This document shows positions 7,954-17,448 of a DNA stretch of 64,000 bases, piece after piece (positions within the stretch are counted from its first letter, which is position 1; the number at the start of each line of letters is the position of its first letter). The stretch covers positions 30,964 to 94,963 of the forward strand of contig CAIJXT010000035.1 of NCBI GenBank assembly GCA_903824665.1. Reading direction: 5' to 3'. A program made the translations under genes and the position numbers. The DNA is from an uncultured Bacteroidota bacterium (GTDB lineage: Bacteria > Bacteroidota > Bacteroidia > Chitinophagales > Chitinophagaceae). The notes beneath the pieces were generated by a model. That model was not told the DNA's origin, searched no databases, and saw only the letters and a program-made list of their open reading frames with translations.

Positions 7954-10900
7954 TTACAGCTTAATTATTTTCTTCTTAACTGAATATTTTTCTGTTTCAA
8001 TGGTTACGAAGTAAATCCCAGGTACCTGATTTGACAAGTCAATCAAATGTTGAGTTTTATTTGCTTTATTTATCGTTCCGTAGGCTATTCTTTTACCTAT
8101 TACATTAGTTACGATAACTGCTGTAATTCCTTCACTACTATTGATTTCAAATTTTCCTGTTGAGGGATTCGGGTTAATTTCTATTTCTACATTATTTGCT
8201 ACTGGATCAATACCAGTACCGCAGTCACCTGTTACGGTAATATAGTTTGCAGCTATTTTAGTATCGTATCCGCAAGTATTTGTAACTATTAACTTGACCA
8301 AGTAATTGCCCGAAAAATTGTAAAGTATGCCGGTTGGATTTTGTAAAATAGATGTAATGGGAGAACCTGCACTACCATTATATATTGTCCAGGCCCAAGA
8401 TGTGCCGGTTGGTGTAGAAAGATCGAAAAAATCAACAGGAAACGGGCAATTTCCGGAGGTTTGAGAAGCCCCAAAGTCTGCAACAGGAGTATTAGTGACA
8501 GTTATTAATAAAGTTGCAGCAGTTGTACCGCAGGAATTGGTCACAGAATACGATATTGTGGCGCTTCCCGTAGCGATACCGATTACTATACCCATTCCGC
8601 CAACCGTTGCAATTGAAGTATTGCTGCTGCTCCATACTCCTCCTGCTACACCATCTGATAAAGTAGTTGTTGAACCAACACATACACTTGTTGCGCCAGT
8701 AATAGTACCAGCTACCGGCAAAGGATTGACCGTAATTGACTGTGTTGCTACAGCAGTGCCACAAGCATTAGTAACTGAATATGATATGATGACACTTCCT
8801 CCAGATACCCCTGTCACTATGCCTGTCCCGCCTACGGTTGCAATTGTCGTACTGCTACTGCTCCAAACGCCTCCTGGCGCAACATCAGTCAATGTAATGT
8901 TTGTACCCTCACATACAGTTGATGCACCGATTATGGTACCGGCTACTGGTACTATATCAACAGTAATAGGCGAGGTGGTGGTTGCAGTGCCACAAGAATT
9001 GGTTACTGAATATGAAATGGTGGTACTTCCTACAAATATCCCTGACACTACGCCGGCCCCGCTTATAGTTGCAATCGATGTACTGCTACTGCTCCAAACC
9101 CCTCCCGGCGCACCATCTGTTAATGTAGTTGTTGAGCCAACACATACACTTGTTGCGCCGACAATAGTGCCAGCTACAGGCAAAGGATTGACCGTAATTG
9201 GTAGTGTTGCTACAGCAGTGCCACAAGCATTAGTAACTGAATATGAAATGGTGGTACTTCCTGCGGATACTCCTGTTACTATACCAGTACTGCTTACGGT
9301 TGCAATTGCAGTACTGCTACTGCTCCAAACCCCTCCCGGTGCACCATCTGTCAATGTAATAGTTGAAGCTACACATACACTTGTTGCTCCGGTTATAGTA
9401 CCGGGTACTGGCAATACATTAACAGAAAAGGATAAAGTGGCTGCTGCTGTTCCACAAGAGTTGGTTACTGAATATGAAATGATGACACTTCCAGCAGACA
9501 CCCCTGATACAACGCCAGTTCCGCTAATAGTTGCAACCGATATGTTACTACTACTCCATACCCCTCCCGGCGTGCCATCGGTTAATGTAGTCGTTGCCCC
9601 TACGCATACACCTGATGCACCGGCAATAGTACCTGCGACAGGCATAGGATTGACCGTAATCGGTTGTGTTGCTACAGCAGCACCACAAGAATTGGTTACT
9701 GAATAGGATATGGTGACACTTCCTCCAGATACCCCTGTCACTATGCCTGTCCCGCCTACTGTTGCTATTGCCGTACTGCTACTGCTCCATACTCCTCCCG
9801 CTGCTCCATCTGTCAAAGTAATCGTTGTTCCTACGCATACACTCGATGCGCCGGTAATGGTGCCGGCTACCGGCACTGTTGTAACAGTAAAAGGCCATGT
9901 AGCCGCTATGGTACCACAAGAATTGGTTACAGAATACGATATGATAACACTTCCTCCAGATACGCCTGTCACTATTCCTGTCGCACCTACGGTTGCAATT
10001 GAAGTACTACTACTGCTCCATACCCCTCCCGGTGTGCCATCTGTTAATGTAGTCGATGCTCCAACACATACACTTGATGCACCAGAAATAGTACCAGCCA
10101 CCGGTAACGGGTTTACAGCAATTGTTGTATTTGCACAGGTTGTTGTATTACACGTTCCTTCCGCCCGTACATAATAGGTTGTTGTTGAACTTGGGGATAC
10201 TGTTATCGAAGATCCTGAACCGATATATGTTCCACCACAGCTTCCGGAGTACCATTTCCAAACGGCACCCGTACCTAACGAACCACCGCTGACGCTCAAT
10301 GCTGATGAACTGCCCGCACAAATTGTACCAGGACTTGCGGTTATTCCCGACGGTGGGGTTGAATTCGTGCCTATAGTAATGGTTACACTGGCGCAACCTG
10401 TTGTATTACATGTACCTTCGGCCCTCACAAAATAAGTTGTTGTTGAACTAGGCGAAACGGTTATTGAGGACCCTGAACCAATATATGTTCCACCACAACT
10501 TCCGGAGTACCATTTCCAAACGGCGCCGGCTCCTAATGAACCGCCGATAACACTCAATGTTGATGAACCGGCAGCACAAATTGTGCTGGTACTTGCTGTA
10601 GCACCTGATGGGGCAGTTGAACTTGTACAACCACAAGTTACGCTTAAATATGTTCCGGAACTCCAACCAGAGGTTGAACCAGTTGAAGCGGGAGTATAGT
10701 ATTCATACCAACCTCCACTATTATTAAAAGAAACAAATCGCTGATTGTCTATCGCTTTATCTATGATGCTAGTACCGGTTGTTGACGGACCATTTCTTAC
10801 ATTTAAAGGCGTTGGCCAGGCACCAGTAACTTCAACTTGATTGGAACAAGGGACCGTACTAACTAAAGCATTCGAAATCCACCCGTCAAAATGTTGTGAA

Positions 10901-11652
10901 TTACTTCCTGGAATAAAAATCAAATACCAACCAGTGCCTGGGTCCTGGAAATATGCAACATATTCTTGATTTAGAGACACAGTTGTTAAGAGAGGACTTG
11001 AAGCTCCGGGCCCCGTTCTAACACTTAAAGTTGAAGTAGTTATTTTAAGTTGCTGATAAGTGGAAGTTGTACCGCTTACACTTTGAATGAAAGTATCCCA
11101 ATCAAAAAAACCTCCGGGGTCTGTATGACCACTTGCCCCCCCCCAACCACCACTGCCATTCGGCACTTGATTGTGGCCTATGATATTCACCCTATTTTTT
11201 GCAATTCCCCAATGATTGCAATCCCACACGACAATATTTTTAACACTATTTGTAAGAGAAGTAGTAAAGTAAGATGGATCAGCTGCATAACCTTCCATTT
11301 CAATACCAATGCCATTTTGATTGTAGGAAAGATATCCGGCATGCCATGCCATATCTTTTTCATCAACCATTTGATAAATAAATCCATCACTTGACCTTAC
11401 AACATAATGGGCACTTGCTCCTGAAGCACAACTTTGAAACCATGACACAGCCGAGGCAAAAGAACCTTCTGTAGTATGGAGTATTAACTTATTTACCGGA
11501 TAAGTGGTTGGGCGGCTCATAGATGTATAATTGCACGATGCAGCGGAGTTCCATACTGCGCCGGGATAACCTACGACTGCAAAACTTATACTTGGAAATG
11601 TTATCCCAAAAACCAGTATCAGACCGATTGTTTTTGTTAAATATGTTTTCAT
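7954..11652 (-). CDS. Secreted N-acetylmuramoyl-L-alanine amidase with SH3-like, Ig-like, PKD and T9SS sorting domains
   Basis: The 1,232-residue product has a signal peptide (about 1-25) and an Amidase_2/PGRP-fold catalytic domain (about 50-195). Candidate zinc ligands are H59 (LHTTEG) and H176 (SGHTDPGG), with H82, H104 and H160 nearby. Two SH3b-like segments (about 200-340) and two related Ig-like modules with the motif WKWYSGSCGGTYIG follow, then seven Big_2-type domains of about 75 residues, one PKD-like domain and a C-terminal T9SS type A sorting domain with NPNPSTGKFEI and a final KKKIIKL. The family cleaves the MurNAc-L-Ala bond of peptidoglycan. Export and anchoring by T9SS would place it outside the cell, so attack on other cells' walls or wall remodelling are both possible. 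It lies 49 bases downstream of the lytic transglycosylase gene, probably in one operon. A 1.2-kb antisense frame on the plus strand is only a shadow of the repeats. Confidence 0.92.
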   Translation of the reverse strand: MKTYLTKTIGLILVFGITFPSISFAVVGYPGAVWNSAASCNYTSMSRPTTYPVNKLILHTTEGSFASAVSWFQSCASGASAHYVVRSSDGFIYQMVDEKDMAWHAGYLSYNQNGIGIEMEGYAADPSYFTTSLTNSVKNIVVWDCNHWGIAKNRVNIIGHNQVPNGSGGWGGASGHTDPGGFFDWDTFIQSVSGTTSTYQQLKITTSTLSVRTGPGASSPLLTTVSLNQEYVAYFQDPGTGWYLIFIPGSNSQHFDGWISNALVSTVPCSNQVEVTGAWPTPLNVRNGPSTTGTSIIDKAIDNQRFVSFNNSGGWYEYYTPASTGSTSGWSSGTYLSVTCGCTSSTAPSGATASTSTICAAGSSTLSVIGGSLGAGAVWKWYSGSCGGTYIGSGSSITVSPSSTTTYFVRAEGTCNTTGCASVTITIGTNSTPPSGITASPGTICAGSSSALSVSGGSLGTGAVWKWYSGSCGGTYIGSGSSITVSPSSTTTYYVRAEGTCNTTTCANTTIAVNPLPVAGTISGASSVCVGASTTLTDGTPGGVWSSSSTSIATVGATGIVTGVSGGSVIISYSVTNSCGTIAATWPFTVTTVPVAGTITGASSVCVGTTITLTDGAAGGVWSSSSTAIATVGGTGIVTGVSGGSVTISYSVTNSCGAAVATQPITVNPMPVAGTIAGASGVCVGATTTLTDGTPGGVWSSSNISVATISGTGVVSGVSAGSVIISYSVTNSCGTAAATLSFSVNVLPVPGTITGATSVCVASTITLTDGAPGGVWSSSSTAIATVSSTGIVTGVSAGSTTISYSVTNACGTAVATLPITVNPLPVAGTIVGATSVCVGSTTTLTDGAPGGVWSSSSTSIATISGAGVVSGIFVGSTTISYSVTNSCGTATTTSPITVDIVPVAGTIIGASTVCEGTNITLTDVAPGGVWSSSSTTIATVGGTGIVTGVSGGSVIISYSVTNACGTAVATQSITVNPLPVAGTITGATSVCVGSTTTLSDGVAGGVWSSSNTSIATVGGMGIVIGIATGSATISYSVTNSCGTTAATLLITVTNTPVADFGASQTSGNCPFPVDFFDLSTPTGTSWAWTIYNGSAGSPITSILQNPTGILYNFSGNYLVKLIVTNTCGYDTKIAANYITVTGDCGTGIDPVANNVEIEINPNPSTGKFEINSSEGITAVIVTNVIGKRIAYGTINKANKTQHLIDLSNQVPGIYFVTIETEKYSVKKKIIKL
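8500..10130 (-). repeat. Seven tandem Big_2-type Ig repeats inside the amidase gene
   Basis: Units of about 225 bp encode PVAGTITGASSVCVG, then GGVWSSSSTAIATV and SYSVTNSCGT. Several neighbouring units are still close at DNA level, so they are more recently expanded than the array at 3650-7385. Confidence 0.85.
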
Positions 11653-11701
11653 CGTTTTGAATATGTAAATGTTAATTATAAAATTTTATTTCTTTGAATC
11701 A

Positions 11702-12295
11702 TTACTTTGATAACGGGTCAACCAATAACTCTGGTTTAATTTGAACCTTATTGATTTTAATTCCATACTGGTTATATCCTTGGTTTAAAATATAATAAAC
11801 ATCATGAGAATAAATTTGAGCGGTTTTTGGCTGTGGTATCCCAGAGTATCTCTCTAAAACATTTTTCCAATCTTCTAATTTCAAAAATTTATTCATTTTA
11901 TTTTTTGATTCTTCATCTGCATACTTTCTTAAAAGTGCTGCTGCCCCTCTAATGTTTGTTAAAGCGTCTGTCTTTAATTTATCTGGTGTTACATTAATTA
12001 ATTTTGCTGCTTTAATAAGAGAATGGCCAAAAAAAGGATCGTCTCTTAATCCCATAACACCGTATGCAGGGGGCATGTGCCCTTCTTCATTATTTGTGGG
12101 GATTCTTTGTACCCAATGTGATTCTACAAAACCGATACCTTCAAGTATTTCTATTGGTATGTGAAATTCTCTTGACGCATTTTCAAAATACTTAATCATG
12201 AAAGACCGGTCGTGTAATTGCTCAGAATTATTTTGTGCCGTTCCGCTCAAGCAAATTAATGCGAGCATGATTGTTATGGAAAATCTTCTTTTCAT
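11702..12295 (-). CDS. Secreted lytic transglycosylase-like (SLT/lysozyme-fold) protein
   Basis: The 197-residue product has a signal peptide (MKRRFSITIMLALICLSGTAQ). Residues 40-170 resemble an SLT domain: IPIEILEGIGFVESHW supplies the expected catalytic Glu in F-V-E-S, and YGVMGLRDD matches the usual S-Y-G-[LV]-M-Q element. A similar domain is found at the N terminus of some Bacteroidota and actinobacterial amidases, where it cleaves the glycan strand. Here it is a separate gene 49 bases upstream of an amidase, so glycan and peptide cleavage activities are paired. There is no T9SS domain, so periplasmic location or Sec export only is likely. The assignment rests on motifs, not on an alignment. 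Confidence 0.7.
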   Translation of the reverse strand: MKRRFSITIMLALICLSGTAQNNSEQLHDRSFMIKYFENASREFHIPIEILEGIGFVESHWVQRIPTNNEEGHMPPAYGVMGLRDDPFFGHSLIKAAKLINVTPDKLKTDALTNIRGAAALLRKYADEESKNKMNKFLKLEDWKNVLERYSGIPQPKTAQIYSHDVYYILNQGYNQYGIKINKVQIKPELLVDPLSK

Positions 12296-12358
12296 TGGTT
12301 TGACATTTATGTAGTTGTGATTTTTTGTTTGATATCTAGCTATTAACCTCTTTGTATT

Positions 12359-14986
12359 CTATTTCCTACCTGTAGTTAACTCTTCTACCTTCCTTTGTAA
12401 ATCGGCGATTTTCTGCTCTTGTCTTTCAATACTTTTCTGTTGTTCCTGGATTTTGGTGTACAGCTCCTGCACCGCTTTGACAAGTGGTATAGTAAATTCA
12501 GCATATGCCAGGCTGTAATTGTCATCGCCATTGTTTGGGACGTGCAATCCACTAAAAGAGTAGCCACACTCGATGGAGGCTGCTTCTACTTCCTGAGCTA
12601 TGAATCCACTATGTGTAATACTTTCAGATGCAGAATAATTAAGACAATTTAGTATTTTCTGCTGCACACTATCCGGTTTATTTTTCATTAAGAAGGCATC
12701 GAATTTCCTAGCCTCAAAATTGTATGTAACCGGCCTTAGCTTTTCGATAAACTCTAACCCTTTTACACTATTTGCAATATTTTTTTTGAATCTGCCATCT
12801 GATGGTGTAAATGCAGTGTTGCCCTCAATAACAGTAACTGCCCCATTTCCAATCCGCACTTTATTATTTGCATTGACCATTGCACCAAAACCCATGGCAG
12901 TAGCGTTCGAAAAGTTGTTTGCAGATGCATCTGCAAATGTTCCTATAGCAGTGTTATTTGAACCAGTGGTGTTGGTAGTAAGTGCGGAACGTCCGTGAGC
13001 GGTGTTGTTGGATCCGGTTGTATTGTTACTTAACGCAAATACTCCGGCAGCAACATTCTGACTTCCTGTAGTATTGTTCTGCATTGCATAATTGCCAACT
13101 GCGGCGTTAGCACCACCCGTTGTATTGTAATACAGAGAAGACAATCCAGCAGCCGTATTGTCGTAACCTGTTGTATTTGAATACAGTGAATTTGCTCCGA
13201 ATCCGTTATTCCAATCACCCGTGTTGTTTTTTAGAGCATTAAAACCATTTGCCGTATTGTATCCACCACCAGAATTGTAATAAAGTGCTGACTCACCGGT
13301 GGCGGTATTATTGCTGCCATTTACGTTTGTGTAGAGCGAATACCGTCCAATGGCATTATTATTGCTTCCTGTTGTATTTGAGTGAAGTGCTGTATAACCA
13401 AATGCTGTGTTGTTTGAACCGGTCGTATTTGAATATAAAGCCTGATTGCCGACGCCAATATTAGATGCACCCGTTGTGTTTGCTCTCAAAGCGTCATCGC
13501 CAATAGCAATGAGAGCAAGTGCTGTTGTATTAGAATAAAGTGCACCGTTACCGATTGCAATATTATATGAACCTGTGGTATTTGTGAAAAGGGTTGCATT
13601 TCCAATCGCGGTATTATATGTTCCTGTAGTATTCGAATACAATGAATTGGCTCCAATCGCCGTATTTGCATAAGCCGTCGTATTGCTATAAAGGGAATTG
13701 AAGCCATTCGCCGTGTTATAAGCACCTGTTGAATTAAAAAAAAGAGCCTTGCTACCAACGGCTGTATTAAATCCAAATCCACCATTAATATTGTACAACG
13801 CAGAATCGCCAATTGCCACAAGATTTTTACCACTATTATTACTATACAGGGCACCTCTTCCGATTGCTACATTACTAAACCCGGTGGTGGCTGCCTGGCC
13901 GGCATTGACCCCCACTGAAACGTTACCAGTGGATGGATTGATATCTCCAGCCCACAGATTATTGACTTTAAATCTTAGTGCTACGTTGTCGGTGGTGCCC
14001 ACAAAATTCGTTCCTGCAATAGTCCCGGAATTTCCGGTAAGTGACCACCCGCTCCCCCCGGCGCTTGCAGGCGTCCAGGCCGATCCGCTCCACTGTAAAA
14101 CCTGACCAGAGGTTGGAACCGCAGATGATACTGGATTACCTTGCAGTTTTGCGACAGTTGATGAACTACTTGCTCCAGTAACATCGCCTCCCATGGTTAC
14201 TGTTGCGGGTAAGGCGATAGCAATATTTGAAGCGCTGGTAATCCTGCCATAAGCGTCAACTGTAATTTGCGGTACCTGAGTTGTCGTACCGAATGTTCCC
14301 ACAGTCACCCCCGACGTTGCCAACCCGATTGTTCCCGAGGACGTGATCGGCCCTCCTGTCAACGGTGTTGATGTACTTATTGACGTTACAGTTCCAACGC
14401 CTCCGCTGGCAATTGAGGTATTGACAACACCCGTTACCCTGCCCTGAGCATCAGTAGTTATCACCGGCACCTGAGTAGCGGAACCATAGGTCCCCGCCGT
14501 GCCCACATTGGGCATACTGATAGTCCCCGATGTGGTAATTGTCCCACCTAATAAACCTGCACCGGCTGTTATTGAAGATATACCCGTGCCATTTGCGGCA
14601 TACAAGGCATACGGAACGCTCAACAACTGGCTATTGCCGGCAAGGGTATAGCTGGTGCCACCTGACGGATCTAGCTCGACCTGCAGATATTTTGCACCAC
14701 TACTCCAATTGATGGTGTTAAATGCTCCACTCAACACTACACCTCCTCCAACAAACACATTGAACAATCCGAAAGCGTTTGTCATTGGTACATGTCTTTC
14801 CTGGTATACAGTGGGGCCAGTGGCAGATCCATCATGTATGGAAATGCGGAGCCCTATCGAAGCCGTAGATAATGGAGAGCCTGCCCCATTTCTCGCAACC
14901 CCTTGATAATTGAATGCATTCGGAGCTTGTGCGTGAGCGGAGATGGCTAGTAAAAAAATAAATACCGTGTAAATTATATGCTTCAT
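12359..14986 (-). CDS. Secreted tail-fibre-like protein with hexapeptide repeats and S74 chaperone domain
   Basis: The 875-residue product has a signal peptide ending near SAHAQA. Residues 20-130 form a domain common in secreted Bacteroidota proteins (FNYQGVARN). Residues 130-330 hold glycine-rich repeats with TQVPxITxDAxGRVTxxxN. Residues 375-680 hold about 18 repeats such as NTAIGNxALYSNTTGSY, a left-handed helix pattern like YadA or Hep_Hag heads. A C-terminal intramolecular chaperone (peptidase S74 type) follows with SDGRFKKNI, carrying the Ser-Lys dyad, then LRPVTYNF and GFIAQEVE. The end (about 840-875) is a coiled coil of KIQEQQKSIERQEQ type. S74 domains trimerise fibres and then cut themselves off. 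The gene is 19 bases downstream of a T9SS protein gene and 63 bases upstream of the transglycosylase. A signal peptide rather than phage neighbours argues for a cell-surface fibre. Confidence 0.85.
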   Translation of the reverse strand: MKHIIYTVFIFLLAISAHAQAPNAFNYQGVARNGAGSPLSTASIGLRISIHDGSATGPTVYQERHVPMTNAFGLFNVFVGGGVVLSGAFNTINWSSGAKYLQVELDPSGGTSYTLAGNSQLLSVPYALYAANGTGISSITAGAGLLGGTITTSGTISMPNVGTAGTYGSATQVPVITTDAQGRVTGVVNTSIASGGVGTVTSISTSTPLTGGPITSSGTIGLATSGVTVGTFGTTTQVPQITVDAYGRITSASNIAIALPATVTMGGDVTGASSSSTVAKLQGNPVSSAVPTSGQVLQWSGSAWTPASAGGSGWSLTGNSGTIAGTNFVGTTDNVALRFKVNNLWAGDINPSTGNVSVGVNAGQAATTGFSNVAIGRGALYSNNSGKNLVAIGDSALYNINGGFGFNTAVGSKALFFNSTGAYNTANGFNSLYSNTTAYANTAIGANSLYSNTTGTYNTAIGNATLFTNTTGSYNIAIGNGALYSNTTALALIAIGDDALRANTTGASNIGVGNQALYSNTTGSNNTAFGYTALHSNTTGSNNNAIGRYSLYTNVNGSNNTATGESALYYNSGGGYNTANGFNALKNNTGDWNNGFGANSLYSNTTGYDNTAAGLSSLYYNTTGGANAAVGNYAMQNNTTGSQNVAAGVFALSNNTTGSNNTAHGRSALTTNTTGSNNTAIGTFADASANNFSNATAMGFGAMVNANNKVRIGNGAVTVIEGNTAFTPSDGRFKKNIANSVKGLEFIEKLRPVTYNFEARKFDAFLMKNKPDSVQQKILNCLNYSASESITHSGFIAQEVEAASIECGYSFSGLHVPNNGDDNYSLAYAEFTIPLVKAVQELYTKIQEQQKSIERQEQKIADLQRKVEELTTGRK
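12950..13860 (-). repeat. Head-type repeats in the fibre gene
   Basis: A 42-48-bp periodic unit encodes GxxNTAIGxxALYSNTTGS and is repeated about 18 times with moderate DNA divergence. Confidence 0.8.
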
Positions 14987-15005
14987 AAAATAGTGTTATC
15001 AATTG

Positions 15006-15536
15006 TTATTTTTTTTCAATTTTGTATACCACCGTTGTTTCAAGGCCGTTAGGGCCAGTTATAGATACTTTCAATAAATACTTGGCAGATGGAAGTTTGG
15101 AAACATCCAATTTTTCGACGGTTAAGCCACTTTTAAGCTCCTTGGTGTTACCAGTAATTTGCCGCCCCGCCACATCCCAAAGCTTGTAAGAGAGCATGCC
15201 TTTAATGGCCGATTGGTATTCTATGTTAATAATATCGGTTGCTGGATTAGGGAAGACACTCAACTGCTCCATCAGGTGATGCGCCATAACACTCACGGAA
15301 CCGTCCTTTGCAGGCTGAAGTATACCTTGGGTAACTATCATGGTCGGTGAGACGAGTGTGCTTATCATTGTCAATTCACAAATGGACCAATCATAAGAAT
15401 CGCCGCTTATCACTACAGAACCACCGGTTGCATTAATTGTGCTAGGCTCAATACTTTGACAAAGCGTATCCGATGGACAGAATAAGTTTATTGTCATTAT
15501 TATTATGAAAAGAAAAGGATATAGATGTGGCCTCAT
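15006..15536 (-). CDS. Small secreted protein with T9SS type A sorting domain
   Basis: The 176-residue product has an N-terminal signal peptide. A short body of about 60 residues starts near SIEPSTINATGGSVV and runs into WSICELTMI. A T9SS type A sorting domain follows (about 90-175) with LSVFPNPATDIINIEY, LWDVAGRQI and a final VVYKIEKK. It is the first gene of the likely operon 15536 to 7954 and lies 19 bases before the fibre gene. Pairs of a short T9SS protein with an S74 fibre are plausible as an anchor plus displayed fibre, but that is inference. No enzymatic domain is visible. Confidence 0.8.
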   Translation of the reverse strand: MRPHLYPFLFIIIMTINLFCPSDTLCQSIEPSTINATGGSVVISGDSYDWSICELTMISTLVSPTMIVTQGILQPAKDGSVSVMAHHLMEQLSVFPNPATDIINIEYQSAIKGMLSYKLWDVAGRQITGNTKELKSGLTVEKLDVSKLPSAKYLLKVSITGPNGLETTVVYKIEKK

Positions 15537-15582
15537 AAATTCAAGTTTATTATTGAATATAAAGGAACATACAAATAGAAAA

Positions 15583-15616
15583 AGAAAGCAGCCAATCTTG
15601 AATTTGGCTGCTTTCT
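15583..15616 (-). terminator. Rho-independent terminator after the Cys-rich secreted protein gene
   Basis: A perfect 13-bp stem (15583-15595 with 15604-15616) has an 8-base loop. On the minus strand it is followed by TTTCTTTTT. Its core (GCAGCCA, tcttgaat, TGGCTGC) is shared with the terminator at 17395-17429. Confidence 0.8.
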
Positions 15617-15666
15617 AAAAGAAACATTGCAGGTTCAGGCAGAATTTGGAAAAAGCTTATTCTGTT

Positions 15667-16125
15667 CTAACAACCGCACTCCCCAAAGTAGGTAGTTTTT
15701 GTCGTATAGCTCCCTAGTTGCCCTATAGGAGGTTTTCGCACCTCAATTTCTATTGTTCCTGATTCTTCCGATACTTCATAGCCCGTCTTTTTTCCCAGCT
15801 TGGCCGTCTGGGTCAACACATAAGTATCGTTGCAGTAGATTGTAATGTTCTTTATCGTTTTGACAAGGGTGAATTTCTCAAGTTTGCCATCAATAAACAT
15901 AAATGCGTTGTCTTCACCATTTACGTCGCCATAAAAAGAAATGAAAATCGTCTTTTTATCAGCTTTAGCTTTTGTAAAGGTACAGCCACACCCTTCCTGG
16001 CGCATTGAGGTGATTGTTCCAATTTTGGGGCCTTTATTGGGAATAGATTGTGCTAATCCAATAGTCGAAAACGTAAGGAGATTGAGAACCGATATAACAA
16101 ACAGAAGTCTTAATGTGTAAAGCAT
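15667..16125 (-). CDS. Secreted protein of unknown function with Cys-rich ends
   Basis: I do not recognise a family. The 152-residue product has a signal peptide (about 1-25, ending near GLAQS). A cluster EGCGCTF sits near residue 48 and the protein ends in FGECGC, so the two Cys pairs could form disulfides or bind metal. The middle is predicted beta-rich, with many KTIxI and TYVL strands. It lies alone between two hairpin terminators, so it is probably transcribed separately from the operon on its left. Confidence 0.6.
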   Translation of the reverse strand: MLYTLRLLFVISVLNLLTFSTIGLAQSIPNKGPKIGTITSMRQEGCGCTFTKAKADKKTIFISFYGDVNGEDNAFMFIDGKLEKFTLVKTIKNITIYCNDTYVLTQTAKLGKKTGYEVSEESGTIEIEVRKPPIGQLGSYTTKTTYFGECGC

Positions 16126-16231
16126 AAAAGTTATGTTTTTTGTAATTGATAAATTTTAAACCGGTTCATAATTTCTCGCAATCAAAGGATGTTATCCATC
16201 CACCTGGCATATATACTCTTATCCGCTTGCG

Positions 16232-16843
16232 TCAATTTCTTATTCTCCAGCCATCGTCATACTTTGTAAATATTTCCCTTTTATTTATTATTTTATTGTC
16301 CGTGTTTTGCTCATCCTTAAAATAGTACTTGCCAAATGGTGTGAAGTTTCCCCTCTTTATACTAAATTCAGTTTTCGCAATATTTGATTTCTCCTCTTCT
16401 ATTATTCCGTTGATTTTGTCAAACACTAAGTCACAAACTTTTATTTCATACTCTAGAGCAGATTGTTTGGTTACATACCGTGATCCGGCATCCGTTACAG
16501 TAATCTTTGCGTGTATTGTATGACAACGGTCATAGTGTTCTTCGGTATCTTTAATGGTGATCAGGCCAATACTTAGAAAATAGTCAAGCATGTCCCTTGA
16601 CCCGTCATATCGGCTTTCATCAAGAGGCAGACAAACCTGTTCCATGTTTAAGAATCCGCCCCTGTCACCCCATGATTTCTTGTAGTAGAACCTGGGCAAT
16701 TTTTCAATCTGACTATCAGGTAGCTTATACTTCGTGACGATTAGCTCCTCTGCTTTGCTTCTCGATAATTTACCATCACAGGAGGTGAACATTATAAAAA
16801 CAAAAGGAAAAATAAATATGGAATAGCTAATGTTGTTGTTCAT
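16232..16843 (-). CDS. Putative lipoprotein, unknown function
   Basis: The 203-residue product begins with a hydrophobic segment followed by FTSC at about residue 22, a plausible lipobox with Cys as the lipidated residue. The rest is soluble and charged, with RSKAEELIVTKYKLPDSQ near the N terminus and a Tyr/Trp-rich end (KYDDGWRIRN). I do not recognise a family. It is an AT-rich gene flanked by other small orphan genes. Confidence 0.55.
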   Translation of the reverse strand: MNNNISYSIFIFPFVFIMFTSCDGKLSRSKAEELIVTKYKLPDSQIEKLPRFYYKKSWGDRGGFLNMEQVCLPLDESRYDGSRDMLDYFLSIGLITIKDTEEHYDRCHTIHAKITVTDAGSRYVTKQSALEYEIKVCDLVFDKINGIIEEEKSNIAKTEFSIKRGNFTPFGKYYFKDEQNTDNKIINKREIFTKYDDGWRIRN

Positions 16844-16935
16844 AAAATATTTTTTAATAGGTTAGCGCCGCACTCCCTACTTCAGGGTAATGCGACAACA
16901 TTTTTGGCAATTTCTTTACGATGCTTTATAGTGAA

Positions 16936-17331
16936 CTATTTTTTTTCCTGGGTGGGGTCTAGGAAATTTATGATTGTCGTCACTAAGAAGCCGATGATGC
17001 CTAAGACACCACCAGCCTTTAGGTCAATTCCATTGATTTTATCTTTTGCAATTAAGTACCCGATCAACAAACTCAGGATTCCTACAATTCCGGTGATAGC
17101 TAGCTGAACGTAATTTTTAAACAAAAAGATCAACCCGCCACATATTATTGCCACAGAAAAGAAAGCTTTAATATCTGAAGAGACGTGATCAGATTGAATG
17201 ATCTGAATGCCATTCACGTTTTCGCCACCGCATCCTACTACCGGAAGAAATAATATGCTAATGACTGCTATAGCTCCCCCAATATTCGAAATTGTCTTTC
17301 TATTATTCATTTGAAATGGATTTTTTTGCAA
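16936..17331 (-). CDS. Small membrane protein of unknown function
   Basis: The 131-residue product has about four hydrophobic segments: GGAIAVISILFLPVVGC, FFSVAIICGGLIFLF, LAITGIVGILSLLIGYLIA and GVLGIIGFLVTTIINFL. The Cys near residue 34 (VVGCGGENVNG) could instead be lipidated. It resembles small tetraspan membrane proteins of no known role. It lies just past the terminator of the LytTR operon, so it is transcribed on its own or with the lipoprotein gene at 16232. Confidence 0.55.
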   Translation of the reverse strand: MQKNPFQMNNRKTISNIGGAIAVISILFLPVVGCGGENVNGIQIIQSDHVSSDIKAFFSVAIICGGLIFLFKNYVQLAITGIVGILSLLIGYLIAKDKINGIDLKAGGVLGIIGFLVTTIINFLDPTQEKK

Positions 17332-17394
17332 AAAATGCCTTTCGTTTATTTATGCAGTGTAAATGATGACAGTAAATTTATCTACTGAATGAAA

Positions 17395-17429
17395 AAAGAG
17401 CAGCCAAATCTTGAATCTGGCTGCTCTTT
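17395..17429 (-). terminator. Rho-independent terminator of the first kinase/LytTR pair
   Basis: A perfect 12-bp stem (17395-17406 with 17418-17429) is followed on the minus strand by TTTTTTC. It is 20 bases past the regulator stop. Its sequence is close to that of the terminator at 15583-15616. Confidence 0.85.
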
Positions 17430-17448
17430 CTAAGAAATAGATATGTTT

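Noticed and set aside
8495..9706. A 403-codon open frame on the plus strand across the amidase Ig repeats
   Set aside because: It is antisense to the clear Ig-repeat frame, has a repetitive Pro/Val/Leu-rich composition and no start signal. It follows from the codon use of the repeats.
12359..14986. Prophage tail-fibre gene
   Set aside because: It has a Sec signal peptide and no capsid, terminase, portal or tail genes nearby; a secreted bacterial fibre fits better.
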